NCBI GenBank assembly: GCA_025617745.1
Contig: CM046873.1
Span: 28,099,410 to 28,163,409, forward strand
DNA: 64,000 nucleotides
Source: Heliocidaris erythrogramma
Taxonomy: Eukaryota; Echinodermata; Echinoidea; Camarodonta; Echinometridae
Direction: 5' to 3'
Shown here piece by piece: positions 12,401 through 23,302 of the stretch. Each line of letters starts with the position of its first letter. The first letter of the stretch is position 1. The position numbers and the translations under genes are program-made. The notes beneath the pieces were generated by a model, which had not been told where the DNA came from, made no database searches, and was given only the letters and a program-made list of their open reading frames with translations.

Positions 12401-15400
12401 AGAAATGTATTCAGTTCTTTTGTCCTTTGACGGAGAATCCAAAAATCCCATTCCTGGTGGGTGTTTCACAAAGAGTTAGGTTTTACTTAAAGTCCCGCGT
12501 AAGTGCCAATGCGCATACAATACAGTATGCGCATTGGCACTTACGCATGACTTTCAAAAACGCGTAATCTCATTGGTAAACTACCCAATAGTGCGCTAGC
12601 ATGATCTGACCAATGCGGTTATGTGTCATATACCGCACGCAAATAGGAATTTAAGTGCGACTTTAAGTCAAACTAATAACTCTTTGCGAAACACCCCCTG
12701 GTCTTCATGAAATCGGTATTTATCTCATTTACCCCGTTGTTTCCCTCCTTCACCCCCCCCCCCCCCCCTCTCTCTCTCTTAATTTCATTCACACTAATAT
12801 CAATATAATCTGTCATCTTCGACTCTCCATGAGTCCGCCTTCGCCCTCGCTACCCCTTTCTTTCTCAAGCGGTCATCACTCTCGACCCCCACCCCCTCTT
12901 TTCTCTATCTCTATCTTTCTTTCTATTTTCTCTCTCTTCAATTTACGTTTCTTTCTGTGCCCCCCCCCCCTTTCTCTCTCTTTCTCTCTCTCTCATTGAC
13001 TTTTACAGGGATCTACCTTGAGAGCCGATCAGATATTCCACTACCAATCAACTGATCGTATGATCGATGCAGTCATCAATGGAGACGTATGTTTTTGTGG
13101 ATTTTTTCATTATCCTCATCGTCATAAGAATGAATATTGAATACGATACTGCTGGGGGGGGGGGGGGTATCGTATCAATTCAATAATGCATGTATTTCAT
13201 TGTGCAAAAAAAATGATTGCTGAAAATTCTATTTTTGTAGAAGGCACCAATACCATATATATACCTTCGAAATTTCTTCATTTTCATTGTCATACATTTC
13301 TTATAATATACGTTGAGAGAAACCACATAAATTGTGCATACATTACCGAAGCGGTCTATTGTATCACGGGTGCAAAGCAATGATGTATTAGACATGTTCG
13401 AGGTTTCTCAAATTCAACAAGCTCATGAAGAGGAAACAGCTCTATATTGGCTCTCCTATTTCTGCCATTGCCTGAAAGTATGTGGACCATATATCAAATC
13501 ATACAGTATTTACCACAATTACCCTTTACTTGATTTCATGAAAGTCTTTGGGATGGTGTTGATTACTGTTGGGTAATATTTTGGGAATCAATAGGCGACT
13601 GGTCGTTTATTATTCGGTGATGAATCACCGACCCTATTGCTATGCACTTTTCGAGCACTAAAGATCAGTTGGAGATCACTCTGAGACCTGTCGCCTACCT
13701 TTAAAAAGCCAAGAAAAACCTCTTCGACTGTTTCGTGCATTACATTGTTAACAATACATGAGTTTGCCTAAATGTCAATAATTAAGTCTCATTATACCGT
13801 GATAAATTGCTAGATTCAAGCTTGGAATGGAGAAAAGAGTTTGCATAAGGATACCGTTGTTTTCAATTACGGTATAAGCAATGAGGTTTGCATAAAATTA
13901 ATTTGCATAATTATAAACAATATACGGTGATAAACAGCTAGTCTCATTCATAATTGTTTAGATGCAGCACTGTAGTTACATTTATCTAAAGTTATAGCCT
14001 TTCAGATAATCAGAAAATCATTTTATCATTTTCATTGTTTTACCGATATTTTTTTTAAGGGTTATTTGTTTGTTTTTTTCCTCAAGATCGACGTGGTGTT
14101 CAGCGAAGATCTGAAGCAGTATTCGACCACGCTGAAACGCATTTCACCGGCTAACTTCGAGAACAAGTGCCAGGCTGGTGCTGGCTCCATTATGACACGA
14201 CACAACAACCGCGAACTGGTGACTTGTTGGAACGACGCCTTCCAACGCCTCAGACAGAGAGGGCGCTACAATGAAATCTGCGAGACACTGCACGAGCAAC
14301 ACGGTAAGTGTCATACCCATACCGATGTTCCACTGCCGATAATTTGTGATAAAATTTGACTTAAAAGTCCTTAAAGTCACTGAGACTATCCATGACATTT
14401 GTATAAAAAAAAGCTTGTCAGCCTAAACGTAGCCGCCTGGTTTGGCCCCTGAAAGGGCCCCCAAAGTTCGGGTCGATTTCAACTTATCTAGTGTATGCAC
14501 CAAACCAGAATTGCCAGAATTAAGTTATATGACTTTACATTACCAAAACACAAAAGCTGACAATATTTTCTGTCAGGATGGGTTGTCAGACGGCCCCTAA
14601 AAATTGGGATAAATTTGTCCCCTTAAGGCCCGTTAGCTTGGGAGCCTGTCCCGAAATAGTCACCCCATTTGACTCCGTAAAGTTACTTAGACCATCTAAG
14701 TCGTTGACAAAAAGTTGTCAGCCTGACCGTAGCCGCCAGGTTTTTACACCATAGCCCCTGAAAGAGACCCCCAAAGTCAAAGTCACCCCAACTCCCCCAT
14801 GCACCAAACTTTTTCAATAGGAAGTAGTATGACTGGACATTACAAAGCAAAAAAAAAATGACAAAAATTTCCGTCGGGATGGGGTGTCAGACTGCCCTAA
14901 AAATTGGGGTAAATGTTTCCCCTTGAAGCCCAGAGACCAATCTTTGTCAGAAGGAAGAGCTATGGATGTACATTCCAAAAATATGAAACCTGACAAAATT
15001 GTGACTTCTGGAAGGGAATGTCAGACCCCTTGAAATGACTACCCCAAAGTGCCCTTGGAAAAGGCTTTGACCCCACCCCCCCCCCCCCCCATGCTCTGCA
15101 TTAAAGAAAAAAACATTTTCTTACCTTCTGACTATGATAACTCAAGAATGATTTATTCAATTCAATTTAATTTTTCATAATATAATTGTGAGTATAATAA
15201 CTTCCTGAGGTGCAATTTGGTATCAGTCACTATTAATTGGTCTTTTGTAAATAAGTTATCAAATTGTGAAAAATGTATTGCTCTCTCAAAAGTAGCCCAA
15301 AAATATTGTCAGGATTTATTGTCCATCTTAATGGCAGAGCTTTTCAGGTATCTATAGTATAGTATGTGACTGACAGGCTGAAATGTACTCTTCATGTGTT

Positions 15401-18400
15401 AATTGCACAGATACCAAGCAAGCTCCTCTATTGTAAGATGGCCAATGGGTGTGTTTAAATAATCCTAACAATATTTTTTTGGCTACTTTTGAGAAAGAAA
15501 TATATTTTTCAAAATTTAATAACAAGAAAATGGTTTTCCTTTACATACAGAGCATTTTTTTAGCGGGGGGGGGCAAAGCATTGTCACATGGCACTTTGGG
15601 ATTTTCATTTCAGGGGGTCTGGCACCCCCTTCCCGATGGACAATTTTGTCAGTTTTTATATTTTTGGAATGTACATCCATAACTCTCCCTTCTGACAAAA
15701 TTTAGTCCCTGGGATCCAAGGGGAAACAATTATCCCAATTTTTAGGGGCCGTGTGACACTCCATCCCGACGGAAATTTTTGTCAGTTTTTTTTTTTTTTT
15801 TTTTGTGTGTGTGTTTTGTAATGTCCAGCCATGCTACTTCCTACTGACAAAGTTTGGTGCACGGGGAGATGGGGTGAAATCGACCCCATTTTGGGGTCTC
15901 TTTTGGGGGCTCTAGGGGAAAAACCGGCGGCCATGATCAGGCTGACGACCTTTTGCCAATGACTTAGATGGTCTAAACGAACTTTAAGGGGCAAATCTTA
16001 TGGATAAAGTGGGGTGAATATTTCGGGAAGGGCTCCTGGCTTACATGTACCAGATTTTGTCAGCATGGTCAGAAAGTAGAGGTATGGCTATACATGTACA
16101 TAACAAAATTTTAAAAAACAATGACAAAAATTTTCATCGGGAAGGGGATGTAAACTACTCCCCTGTACCCCTTGACCAAGCTTTGATGCTTCAAAATACT
16201 CTGGACGTAGAGAAAACCATGTTATTGTATCGCAACCTATAACTCAAAGGTTTCTTAACAGTCGTACAAGCTTGAGTATCGTCATTTTCCTGTGGTGCAA
16301 TTTGGTGTCAAATGATCATTTCGAAAATTAAATATATATTGTGAAAATTGTATTGCTTTCTCCAAAAGTAGTCACATTATATTGCCAGGATTATATAAAC
16401 ATACCCATTGCCCATCTGCACATAATTACTAAACATAATCGAGGAGCTTCCTATAAAGTACATGTATCTGGGCACAATTTAACTTATTGATGAAATGATC
16501 ATTTGATACCAAATTGCACCACAAAAAAAATTTCCATACCCAAGATTGCACTATGTAAATTTGATCTGAATTGAATAAGAATCTTTTGAGTTCTTAAGAT
16601 TGTAATGCAAGCAAATTGTCATCCAGAGCATTTTGGGCAGCAAAGCTTGTTTTAGGGGCACTTAGGTGGTGGTGTTTTTTTTTTCAGGGGAGTGTTACGA
16701 CCCCTTCCCGACAACATTTCTGGATCATGGGCCTTAAGGTGAAAATTTTGCCCTTATTTTTTAGGGGCTTTTGTTGTGTTTTGGTAATCTGGTAATTACA
16801 TTTCCAATGTATAGTCATTCACCTTCCTTCTGACAAAGTTTTGAACATATGTTAGATGGGTTGAAAAAGACCCGATTTGGGGGCCCTTTTTTTTTTGGGG
16901 GGGGGGGCGCTTTGGGACCAAACCCGCGGCTTCGTTCGAGCTGACAAGGTTTCTCAAATTCAACAAGCTCATGAAGAGGAAACAGCTCTATATTGGCTCT
17001 CCTATTTCTGCCATCTCTTGAAATTATGTGGTCCATATATCAAATCATACAGTATTTTGTCTGTAGGCTTTACAACCACAATTACCCTTTACTTGATTTC
17101 ATGAAAGTCTTTGGGATGGTGTTGATTACTGTTGGGTAATATTTTGGGAATCAATAGGCGACTGGTCGTTTATTATTCGGTGATGAATCACCGACCCTAT
17201 TGCTATGCACTTTTCGAGCACTAAAGATCAGTTGGAGATCACTCTGAGACCTGTCGCCTACCTTTAAAAAGCCAAGAAAAACCTCTTCGACTGTTTCGTG
17301 CATTACATTGTTAACAATACATGAGTTTGCCTAAATATCCATAATTAAGCCTCATTATATCGTGATAAAATGCTAGTTTCAAGCTTGGAATGGAGAAAAG
17401 AGTTTGCATAAGGACACCGTTGTTTTCAATTACGGTATAAGCAATGAGGTTTGCATAAATTTGCATAATTACAAATAATATACGATGATAAACAGCTAGT
17501 CTCATTCATAATTATTTAGATGCAGCGCAGTAGTTACATTTATCTAAAGTTATAGCCTTTCAGATGATCAGAAAATAATGGCTTTGAATATTGATGAAAA
17601 ATTGCATAATAGTCATCAGTATTTTGCACAATTAGGATGGTCATAAAAATATTTACACAATCATGGCTTGGAATATCCCCACTCAAATTCTGCAGTCCAA
17701 ATTATTATTAAATACTATGTTTTCATTTGGAAGACACAGGTGCCTGGGAATATATGGTATCAACAATGAATTTTGCATAAATTTGCAAAACTAAATCTCA
17801 TTACAGTAATAAATTACCAATTTCAAGCTTCACAACGTATATAGAACCCAAAGTTGCCCTAAAATATCACCTTTCATGATGTTTATAATAGGGACCACGA
17901 AAATGAAAACCGGAGCCTCTTTTCCATGTCATCCCATGGTCTATGAGATAAGAGCAAAACAGAATAGGGATAGAGAGAGAATGGCAGACAGAGTGGCACA
18001 TAGAAATAGATAGAGAACATGGAGAAGGGGGTCCAAGCGAACAAGATGTCGGCGACGAGGAACGAATTAAAAAATGGGAGTACAACTATTGGGACATGAA
18101 ATGTGTTGGAGCGGTGCTCAAGCCCCCTATCCCCTCCCTAGAGGACCATGGGATTCGAATTGCTGCTTGGTAAAATCACAGATCTATCAGTATTCCCCGA
18201 TAACGACTGAATCAAGTGCATGTCCGATTATTCAATGTATACGTCTGCAATCTGAGAGAGAGAAAAAATATTGAATATGATATATGTCGCTCATATTATA
18301 AAACCACTTAATCCGGAACTCTTTTCTCTCCCTGGTATAAAACCAGGTGGTGGTATTCAAAATCCTGAAGCTTGCTTATTTTGATAAATGAAAACAAATA

Positions 18401-18667
18401 TATTTTGCAACCAGCCGTAAGAGTAAGTTGATGTACATATAAAATAATGTTTAGTGAACGGTTAGTCCTAGCCCCTGGTGTTCTTGCAACACAAGTTTTT
18501 GCTCAGAATGATGAAAATATGAAAATGATGTATTAATATAGCTCAGTGTAATTTCATATGAATAACTTCATTTTATATAAATTATACTAAGTGTAACTTT
18601 ATATCCGTTTTATACAGGGGGAACATTTGGCATAGAACCAGTAGGCATTATCAAAAACTACTCTTAA
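6444..18667 (+). CDS. Animal type 2 solute-binding (PBP2-like) protein gene, possibly decaying
   Basis: Exons at 6444-6496, 7677-7805, 9052-9233, 13009-13086 and 14087-14303 join with matching phases. A possible last exon is 18618-18667. The product would be about 235 aa plus an unseen N-terminal signal exon. It follows bacterial periplasmic amino-acid-binding proteins in order: GFSPDIV near the start, a YDIYENCW segment, GWYDGC, TYERLLTYYFSEPYHKG, then ALFARNDSTVTY-xxxLVNLKIGF before a strand crossover, and finally MIDAVINGDIDVVF. Extra Cys residues suggest an extracellular, disulfide-bonded protein. No transporter gene lies nearby. Two defects stand out: an in-frame TGA at 7760-7762, and an AC (9041-9042) where the best-fitting acceptor AG is expected, nine bases before the usable AG at 9050-9051. 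It may be a pseudogene, a null allele, or a gene using the cryptic sites. The fold call is firm on motif order; ligand and function are unknown to me. Confidence 0.6.
6490..6760. repeat. Purine (GA)-rich tract
   Basis: The plus strand is almost pure purine for about 260 bases, directly after the donor of the first recognised PBP2-like exon. It is low-complexity and could adopt triplex DNA. The Ser/Leu/Phe-rich frames on the other strand are artefacts. Confidence 0.85.
6892..7500. mobile_element. Long foldback (MITE-like) element
   Basis: Arms of about 210 bases at 6892-7106 and 7289-7500 are near-perfect inverted copies, for example TTAAAGGTCAAGTCCACCCT at the left end. A 180-base centre separates them. 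The flanks read ...TTAT and ATAA..., so the palindrome continues into the target. It lies in an intron of the PBP2-like gene and has no ORF. Confidence 0.9.
7677..7805 (+). CDS. PBP2-like gene, exon with in-frame TGA
   Basis: It follows a strong pyrimidine tract and TTTCAG. It encodes ...CSIANKNCRLVYDIYENCW and then GLMSGWYDGCTG, both conserved-looking parts of one frame. The TGA at 7760-7762 falls between them. An earlier donor at 7749 (GTAAGC) has the same phase as the one at 7806 (GTAAGG). Using it would remove 57 bases (19 codons), including the stop and the GWYDGC motif, without changing frame. Confidence 0.65.
8620..8850. repeat. Imperfect inverted repeat rich in GGTGTT/AACACC
   Basis: GGTGTTGG-type units at 8636-8660 are mirrored by CAACACCAACA units at 8806-8835 around a centre that also repeats the motif. 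It lies in an intron, has no ORF and looks like a degenerate foldback sequence. Confidence 0.55.
9052..9233 (+). CDS. PBP2-like gene, central exon
   Basis: It encodes TYERLLTYYFSEPYHKG followed by the ALFARNDSTVTY and LVNLKIGFNDGWYSDEFC segments that close lobe 1 and open lobe 2 in this fold. The donor is GTGAAT at 9234 (phase 0). Starting instead at 9043 would add Gly-Trp-Ile in frame and restore the expected CxGW..TYER. The dinucleotide before 9043 is AC, not AG, so the nearest usable AG is at 9050-9051. Confidence 0.7.
9234..10200. other. Intron sequence without recognised feature
   Basis: This is intron of the PBP2-like gene. Two related motifs near 9969 and 10117 (AAAATGGCGTCCAA) suggest old repeat fragments. 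I see no other feature. Confidence 0.4.
10916..11575. mobile_element. Foldback element with ~110-base arms
   Basis: The left arm (10925-11030, with GTCGTCACACTCGG and TTAAGCAGACGACGTCC) is the inverse of the right arm (11483-11570, with ACATCGTCTGCTTAGACAGG and GTGTGTCGTCACAT). The centre is about 450 bases and non-coding. Confidence 0.75.
11822..12343 (-). pseudogene. LINE reverse transcriptase C-terminal fragment
   Basis: This 173-aa open frame begins in the RT palm/thumb region. FLGVFIDENLNWNHQLSHIK (near residue 24) is the motif-E/thumb signature of Jockey/CR1-type LINEs. It continues with the helical PYITYCNLIWANA and LQKKALRICSG segments typical downstream of the RT. The catalytic FADD motif lies upstream and is missing. 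It is a dead 5'-truncated copy. Confidence 0.85.
12456..12699. mobile_element. GGGTGTTTCACAAA-type foldback MITE
   Basis: The ends GGGTGTTTCACAAAGAGTTA and TAACTCTTTGCGAAACACCC are inverted. Inside is a second perfect palindrome, AAGTGCCAATGCGCATAC and its inverse (about 12500-12545). It is related to the copy at 53123-53339, which shares the ends and internal GCACTTAAATTCC-like pieces. Confidence 0.85.
12730..13000. repeat. Pyrimidine-rich (C/CT) tract
   Basis: Runs of C (12752-12766 and 12960-12970) alternate with (TC)n blocks. They lead directly into the acceptor of the PBP2-like exon at 13009. Confidence 0.8.
13009..13086 (+). CDS. PBP2-like gene, exon encoding the D-x-M-I-D-A-V segment
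   Basis: A 78-base exon (phase 0 at both ends) lies between TTTTACAG and GTATGT. It encodes ADQIFHYQSTDRMIDAVINGD. In bacterial relatives this stretch is the helix and strand that precede the lobe crossover. It is the only frame without a stop, which fixes the phase. Confidence 0.7.
13401..14018. repeat. Direct duplication, copy 1
   Basis: About 615 bases recur at 16947-17577 in the same orientation, with few differences and one ~17-base indel near 17055. This copy lies in the intron just upstream of exon 14087-14303. The high similarity suggests a recent duplication or a mobile repeat. Confidence 0.9.
14087..14303 (+). CDS. PBP2-like gene, lobe-closing exon
   Basis: After CTCAAG the frame reads IDVVFSEDLKQY, the crossover strand of the type 2 fold. 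A Cys-containing segment (NKCQAGAGSIMTRHN) follows, then the closing helix WNDAFQRLRQRGRYNEICE. The donor is GTAAGT at 14304, phase 1. The base composition is richer in GC than the flanks, as expected for a real exon. Confidence 0.75.
14420..16035. repeat. Large inverted repeat with internal direct repeats
   Basis: Units at about 14430-14640 and 14720-15080 share GCCGCC, CCCCTGAAAG and TGTCAGAC blocks. They recur inverted at about 15560-15990, for example ATGTACATTCCAAAAATATG at 14955 against its inverse at 15660. More fragments lie at 16050-16160 and inverted at 16660-16935. No ORF supports a protein. It looks like an old foldback or satellite-like mobile element. Confidence 0.75.
16947..17577. 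repeat. Direct duplication, copy 2
   Basis: This is the second copy of the 13401-14018 sequence, in the same orientation. Together the two copies bracket the last firm PBP2-like exon and the foldback cluster. The short frame shared by both copies (starting SQIQQAHEEETALYWLSYF) is interrupted just after and is not supported as a gene. Confidence 0.9.
17578..18617. other. Intron or intergenic sequence without recognised feature
   Basis: The sequence is AT-rich with no conserved frame. Short purine-rich patches occur near 17940-18010 and 18255. Confidence 0.4.
18618..18667 (+). CDS. Possible last exon of the PBP2-like gene
   Basis: TTTTATACAG ends at 18617. Joined in phase 1 to the exon ending at 14303, the frame reads GGTFGIEPVGIIKNYS and stops at TAA 18665-18667. 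This would give a normal-length C-terminus after HEQHG. Support is only the acceptor, the phase and the short open frame, so it could be chance. Confidence 0.35.
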
Positions 18668-19089
18668 AAAAATTTAATCTAATATTCCAGGAACCAAATT
18701 CTTTCTCAAATATCCTCATCTCTTTCGAACTTTCAAAATTCAGAATTTATAAATACCTGAATTAAAGTTTCAATGGTGCATCATTTTTGTATACTTTATC
18801 AAGTCGTGGATAGTATTCAGTAACGTAATGAGAAAAATTATATACAATTATTCAATGGGATATTTCAGCAATACGTTGTAGCCATCGGCTGGTTGAATCG
18901 CACATGTTTGCAATTTATAACCCTATATACATTTCACATTGCATTAAATCATGAACAATTGCCTTCAAAATAACCTGATTTATCATATTTACTTGACTCA
19001 GGGGTAAATATTGACATAATTTACAGTAATTCTAAATTCATGTTCATTCACAGGAAAAAAACAAAACAAAGGAATGTACATGCATGATT
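18668..19089. other. AT-rich sequence without recognised feature
   Basis: I see nothing that can be named here. A possible polyadenylation region for the preceding gene cannot be distinguished. Confidence 0.4.
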
Positions 19090-19345
19090 TTAAAACTCCG
19101 TGACGTATCTTGCGAGCATCTCTCCTAATCGCGCCGTACAATAAGATTCATAAATGTTAATTTTCTTTGTTTTGTTGAGGGAATAGATTTTATATCATAC
19201 AGCTTTTGTGTAAAAGCATAAGAAATGATTATATCTAGGGTCCAGAGGGAATGGAAATTTATGATTTTGTTTTTTACGTCACGGAGTTGCCGATTTGTGG
19301 TTGATTGATTAAAACTGATATCAGGGTGGCCCGGCTTTCCCTTTA
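19090..19345. mobile_element. Possible foldback element
   Basis: AACTCCGTGACGTA at about 19096 is mirrored by TACGTCACGGAGTT at about 19275. The right part ends in ATCAGGGTGG..CTTTCCCTTTAA, like the ends of the 6892-7500 element. Boundaries are uncertain. Confidence 0.5.
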
Positions 19346-19880
19346 AGTCATAGTGAGCCTATTGTAATAATCAGCTGGCTTTACATTATAAGATGATGAC
19401 ATTGTATTCTTACGAAATTAAAAAAAAACATTAAAATGGTGAAAAGGGAAAAATGTTCTTGGTTGTATGTCTGTTTCTTTCACTCTTATGAAATGAAAAA
19501 AAAAGAAAGACATCAGGGAAAAACCAATACTTAAAAAAGAGATTTATAATTTAAATTCAATATTCAGTCTAATTAACCTACAGATTTTCTTGAATACTTA
19601 CCAGGGAACTTCATAGCCTATGTTATACTGTAACTGTACTGGAAAAGACGCATGTACATCTCGAAGTCACATTTTGGTTCTGGTTGGTGGGCGGGTTTGT
19701 TCCGTCCCGTGATGACTGACAGCTCGAGAACCCAACCAGGGGAGGATCCAGTGTTTTGTAAAAGATGAGGCAGATTATTCCCAAAAATCTGACGGGGGGG
19801 GGGGGGGTGGGAGGGAGCCAGACAAAGGCGTGAGAGGTCCCACTACAAATTTCCAATGGATCCATTACAAATAATTCTGC
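19346..19880. other. Sequence without recognised gene
   Basis: The only notable feature is a polyG run at about 19795-19808. The short frames have no recognisable domain. Confidence 0.4.
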
Positions 19881-20460
19881 TGGTTTCTACCGGTTAGGGG
19901 GTCCACTTTCCATATTAAAACCAGTAGAAATTGACCAGTAAAAAACAGTACAAACCAGTAGGAAATTTATTGAAACTAATAGCAGACCAGCAGGATTTTC
20001 TACTGGAACCATTAGGAAATAAGTAGGAATCCAGTAGAAATCCTGGCTGAAACCATTAGAAATTTCTACTGGAATCCTAATGGTTTTACAAGTGATTCCT
20101 ACTGGTCTCCTAATGGTTCTAGTAGTTTTACAGAAATCCTGGATGATACCATTAGAAATTTCTATTGAAACCATTAGAAATTTCTTTTAAACCATTAGAA
20201 ATTTCTTGGAAACCATTAGAAATTTCTACTGGAATCCTAATGGTTTTAGAAGTGATTCCTTCTGGTCTCCGAATGATCCTAGTAGGCTTTTCTACTATTT
20301 ACTATTGGTTCCAGTAGAAACTTATACTGGGTTTCTACTGGTTAGGGGACCCACTTTCCATATTCAAACCAGTAGATATGACCAGTAAAAAACAGTACAA
20401 ACCAATAGGTTATTGACCACTATAAACCAGTAGAAATTTTCTACTGGTTTTTCTATGGGA
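19880..20460. repeat. CCAGTAGAAA/TTTCTACTGG-type complex repeat
   Basis: The motifs CCAGTAGAAA, ACCATTAGAAATTTC and their inverses recur some twenty times in both orientations. Two copies of a longer unit (GGGTCCACTTTCCATATTAAA-like, at about 19899 and 20346) bracket the block. It is a tandem or foldback repeat with no coding potential. Confidence 0.8.
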
Positions 20461-20461
20461 T

Positions 20462-21118
20462 TTTCGACCTGGGTTTAAGGGCATCAGGCTCTTGATAAGT
20501 AGCTGCAACTGTAGCATTTCTAGTCATATTCTGGGTAGTTTGGCCAAAAACATGAGCTCTTTTCATTTGGATTGCCAGGTCAACTGCCTCTTGAAACGTC
20601 TTCGTTCCCCGCTCATGGAAGTTACTTAGGCCTGCAACAAATCTTCTAAACTTCTCACCTTTCTTAGCAATGCTTCCATAAAGGAAATGCCTCTTCTACT
20701 AAAGTGGTTATGGCAGCTGCACACACTGCAATCTGTTCATCAGGCTTCCTTGTTCTGGCATTGTAAGATTGGAATGAAGCTAGATAATCTGAACGACCAA
20801 AGATTTCAGAAAGCTTCTTCTTAATAGTATGAAACTCTGCTTGCTCACTAGAGGAAAGACTATTCCAAACCGTGAATACAGGACCTGATAACCTGGATGG
20901 TCTGCAACAGTTGGGTCTGCTGCAGCAGCAACCTCAAATCTCTTGACCCATTGACCAAAGTCCTTACCATCTTCACGAGTAAAATACTCGGTAACCCAAT
21001 GCGAAACATTGTAAGATCGCATCGGAGCAGGGTGACAAATGAAAGAGGGTGATAAACTTTGTAGTCGCAAGTAGATTGAGCTACACTTCAAGCAAGCCTC
21101 TAGTAAGCTTCCCGTCAA
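20462..21118 (-). pseudogene. Retrotransposon gag-like fragment
   Basis: The minus strand carries EDGKDFGQWVKRFEVAAAAD, matching the start of the capsid region of gag proteins from Ty3/Gypsy-type elements. In shifted frames further pieces follow (SFQSYNARTRKPDEQIAVCA, then ERGTKTFQEAVDLAIQMKRA), continuing to about 20462. There are several frameshifts and stops, so the fragment is dead. I see no LTR, protease or polymerase nearby. Confidence 0.65.
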
Positions 21119-21539
21119 ATCATTAAACGATGAAGGGCGATACAGCTGTATAAATTTCTGACAGCTCGCACACTTGTAAGGCTGAAATACTGAAGTTATA
21201 AACTTGAGGGAGGGAGCTACTTCAACAAAAACAGTGTCAGCCTATAATTATAAGCTATGATATAGGGTGACAGATGAGGAGCTACAACTGAAGTGGAAAC
21301 AATGGTGTTCTTGGTACGTTGTTTGTGGCTTTTGTTTCGCTTCGTATTATAATTATCAATGTCATTATAGTTCCAGGGAGGCACAGGGATACAGTTACCC
21401 CCCCCCCCCCCCCGGAAATGCCCTCGGCATTTTATCTACACTGTTGCTCTTTTATCGTATATATTGAATAAATGGTGTTTGGCATATTATTACGCGTGAG
21501 TGTGTTTCTTTATAAAAAAGAGAAAAAAAGGTTGGTTTG

Positions 21540-21640
21540 TTACATCCTCTCTTCTTCTTCTTCTTATTCTTCTTCTTCTTCTTCTTCATATCCTCTTCTT
21601 CTTTTTCTTTCTTTTTCATTTCAATTTTTTTCTTTAGTTT
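21540..21640. repeat. (TTC)n-rich simple repeat
   Basis: TTCTTCTTC runs mixed with T tracts lie just upstream of the LINE ORF1 remnant. They may be part of its 5' region. The Lys-rich and Ser-rich frames over it are artefacts. Confidence 0.8.
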
Positions 21641-21924
21641 TACCATATCGCGGTACCATCCCGTATCGCCAGCCAGTATACAGCTAGTCATGGCTCCGGG
21701 TTCTGCCTCAGAACCCGAGCCAACTGTAAGTGATGGGGAAGAATATCAGTCGGTATAGTAAAACAAAAATCCGTCCGCAAAAAAGGTACTTACCATCAGC
21801 CTGAAAAAAAGAAAAGACAAGAAAGCTTAGAATATCAGATAGAAAATCTTAATCAAAATGATTCGGCTTCAAGTTCAGACTCTGATAACGCTATACTGTT
21901 TATCGTACTCCTATAGACAAGCAT

Positions 21925-22716
21925 TTGCCTACTGATTATAAGCTATTTATAGCACCCAAAGACAGGAAGAAGAATTTGAAAAACCTTAACCCACTGAAAA
22001 TTTCGAAGGTTATTAGAGAAGCATGTAACAATCAACCGGTAGAATTGGTAAAACCTATTAGTTCAGGACTATTGGTAAAATGTACGATTATCAAACAAAA
22101 GAGGGCAATATTACAGATCCAATTAATATACAACATACCTGTTAAGGGTTCTAAAAGTAGGATAGGGATCAAGGGAGTCATAATTATACGGAGTCCCTCT
22201 TGAAATTACAGAAGAAGAGTTACTGAAGAACTAAAATTCCAGAATGTTACAGCAGTTAGGAGAATCATGAAAAAAGACAAGAGGAATATTGGCCAGGCAG
22301 ATGAAGTTGGTGAAGGTCAATCGACCTACATACCTATGAGAAGCGTTATACTGACATTCAATAGGAAAGACCTTCCTGACAATATACATCTATGTTTTCA
22401 GATCTTCCCGGTTAAGCTGTATGTCCCCCAAATCAAGAGATGCTTTAAGTGTCAACGATATGGGCACACGGCCGACATATGCAAATCAAAAATGAGATGA
22501 GTTAGATGCGGTGAGCACCACACTTTTGCAGAATGCCCAAACAAAAAATCACCTAAATGTCCCAATTGTGGATGGGACCACTCTGGTGCGTTTCAAGGTT
22601 GCGAACAAGCAATCAGGGCAAAACGAGTTCAGGAGATTAAAATCACTCAAAAGATGACATATGCAGAAGCGTCTCAAATTTGGATGACACAGCAAAGTAA
22701 AAAAAACCGGTAATTG
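21925..22716 (+). pseudogene. LINE ORF1 remnant with CCHC zinc knuckles
   Basis: Frames starting MPTDYKLFIAPKDRKK are followed after stops and shifts by RCFKCQRYGHTADICKS, then VRCGEHHTFAECPNK and CPNCGWDHSG. These form the triple CCHC zinc-knuckle array at the end of LINE ORF1 nucleic-acid-binding proteins. At least three stops (for example at 22498-22500) interrupt it. Confidence 0.8.
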
Positions 22717-23302
22717 AGGATTCTAGAGCAAAACAACCCAACCCAAAATCTAAGATACAAAATATTAGCCAAATACCTAGTCAAAGTACTCAAGGAAAAC
22801 ACCCCCAACACAATGAAGTCGTTATGGCATCTGATAAAAATACAGAACCTACCACCTCAAGGGATCTCCCAGATCTTCCTCATGCAGGCGACTAATATCC
22901 CAACCCAACCAATCAGAAACAAAGCAGTAACAAACAAGAGACCCAAACTTTATTTCCTTTCTTTAGCTAATGACGAACAAATTTTGGAATTTATATTTGA
23001 ACTTATCCAGTCATGCACAGGGAAAACCCCGGAAGCAATCAAGGTCATCGTTACGCCAGCTTTTGAGCGACTTCAACAAAAATGTCGAATAATACAAGAA
23101 GATGGCCTCTAACCTTACCATAATGGCCCTTTTTTCCATACTCCAATGGAACGTCCAGGGGCTATTAGGGCACGGGCAAGAGCTTTATTATCACCTGAAT
23201 CAAATTGAAAAATATGATCAAAAAATATTGAAATATATAACAAAATAACACTTTCAGAAATAAAACAACTTAGGGCTATATAGTTCAGAGTTCCAAAGTA
23301 CT

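Noticed and set aside
13334..13576. Frame shared with the one at 16877-17104 (SQIQQAHEEETALYWLSYF)
   Set aside because: Shared only because the DNA is duplicated; the frames open and close at different places and no family is recognised.
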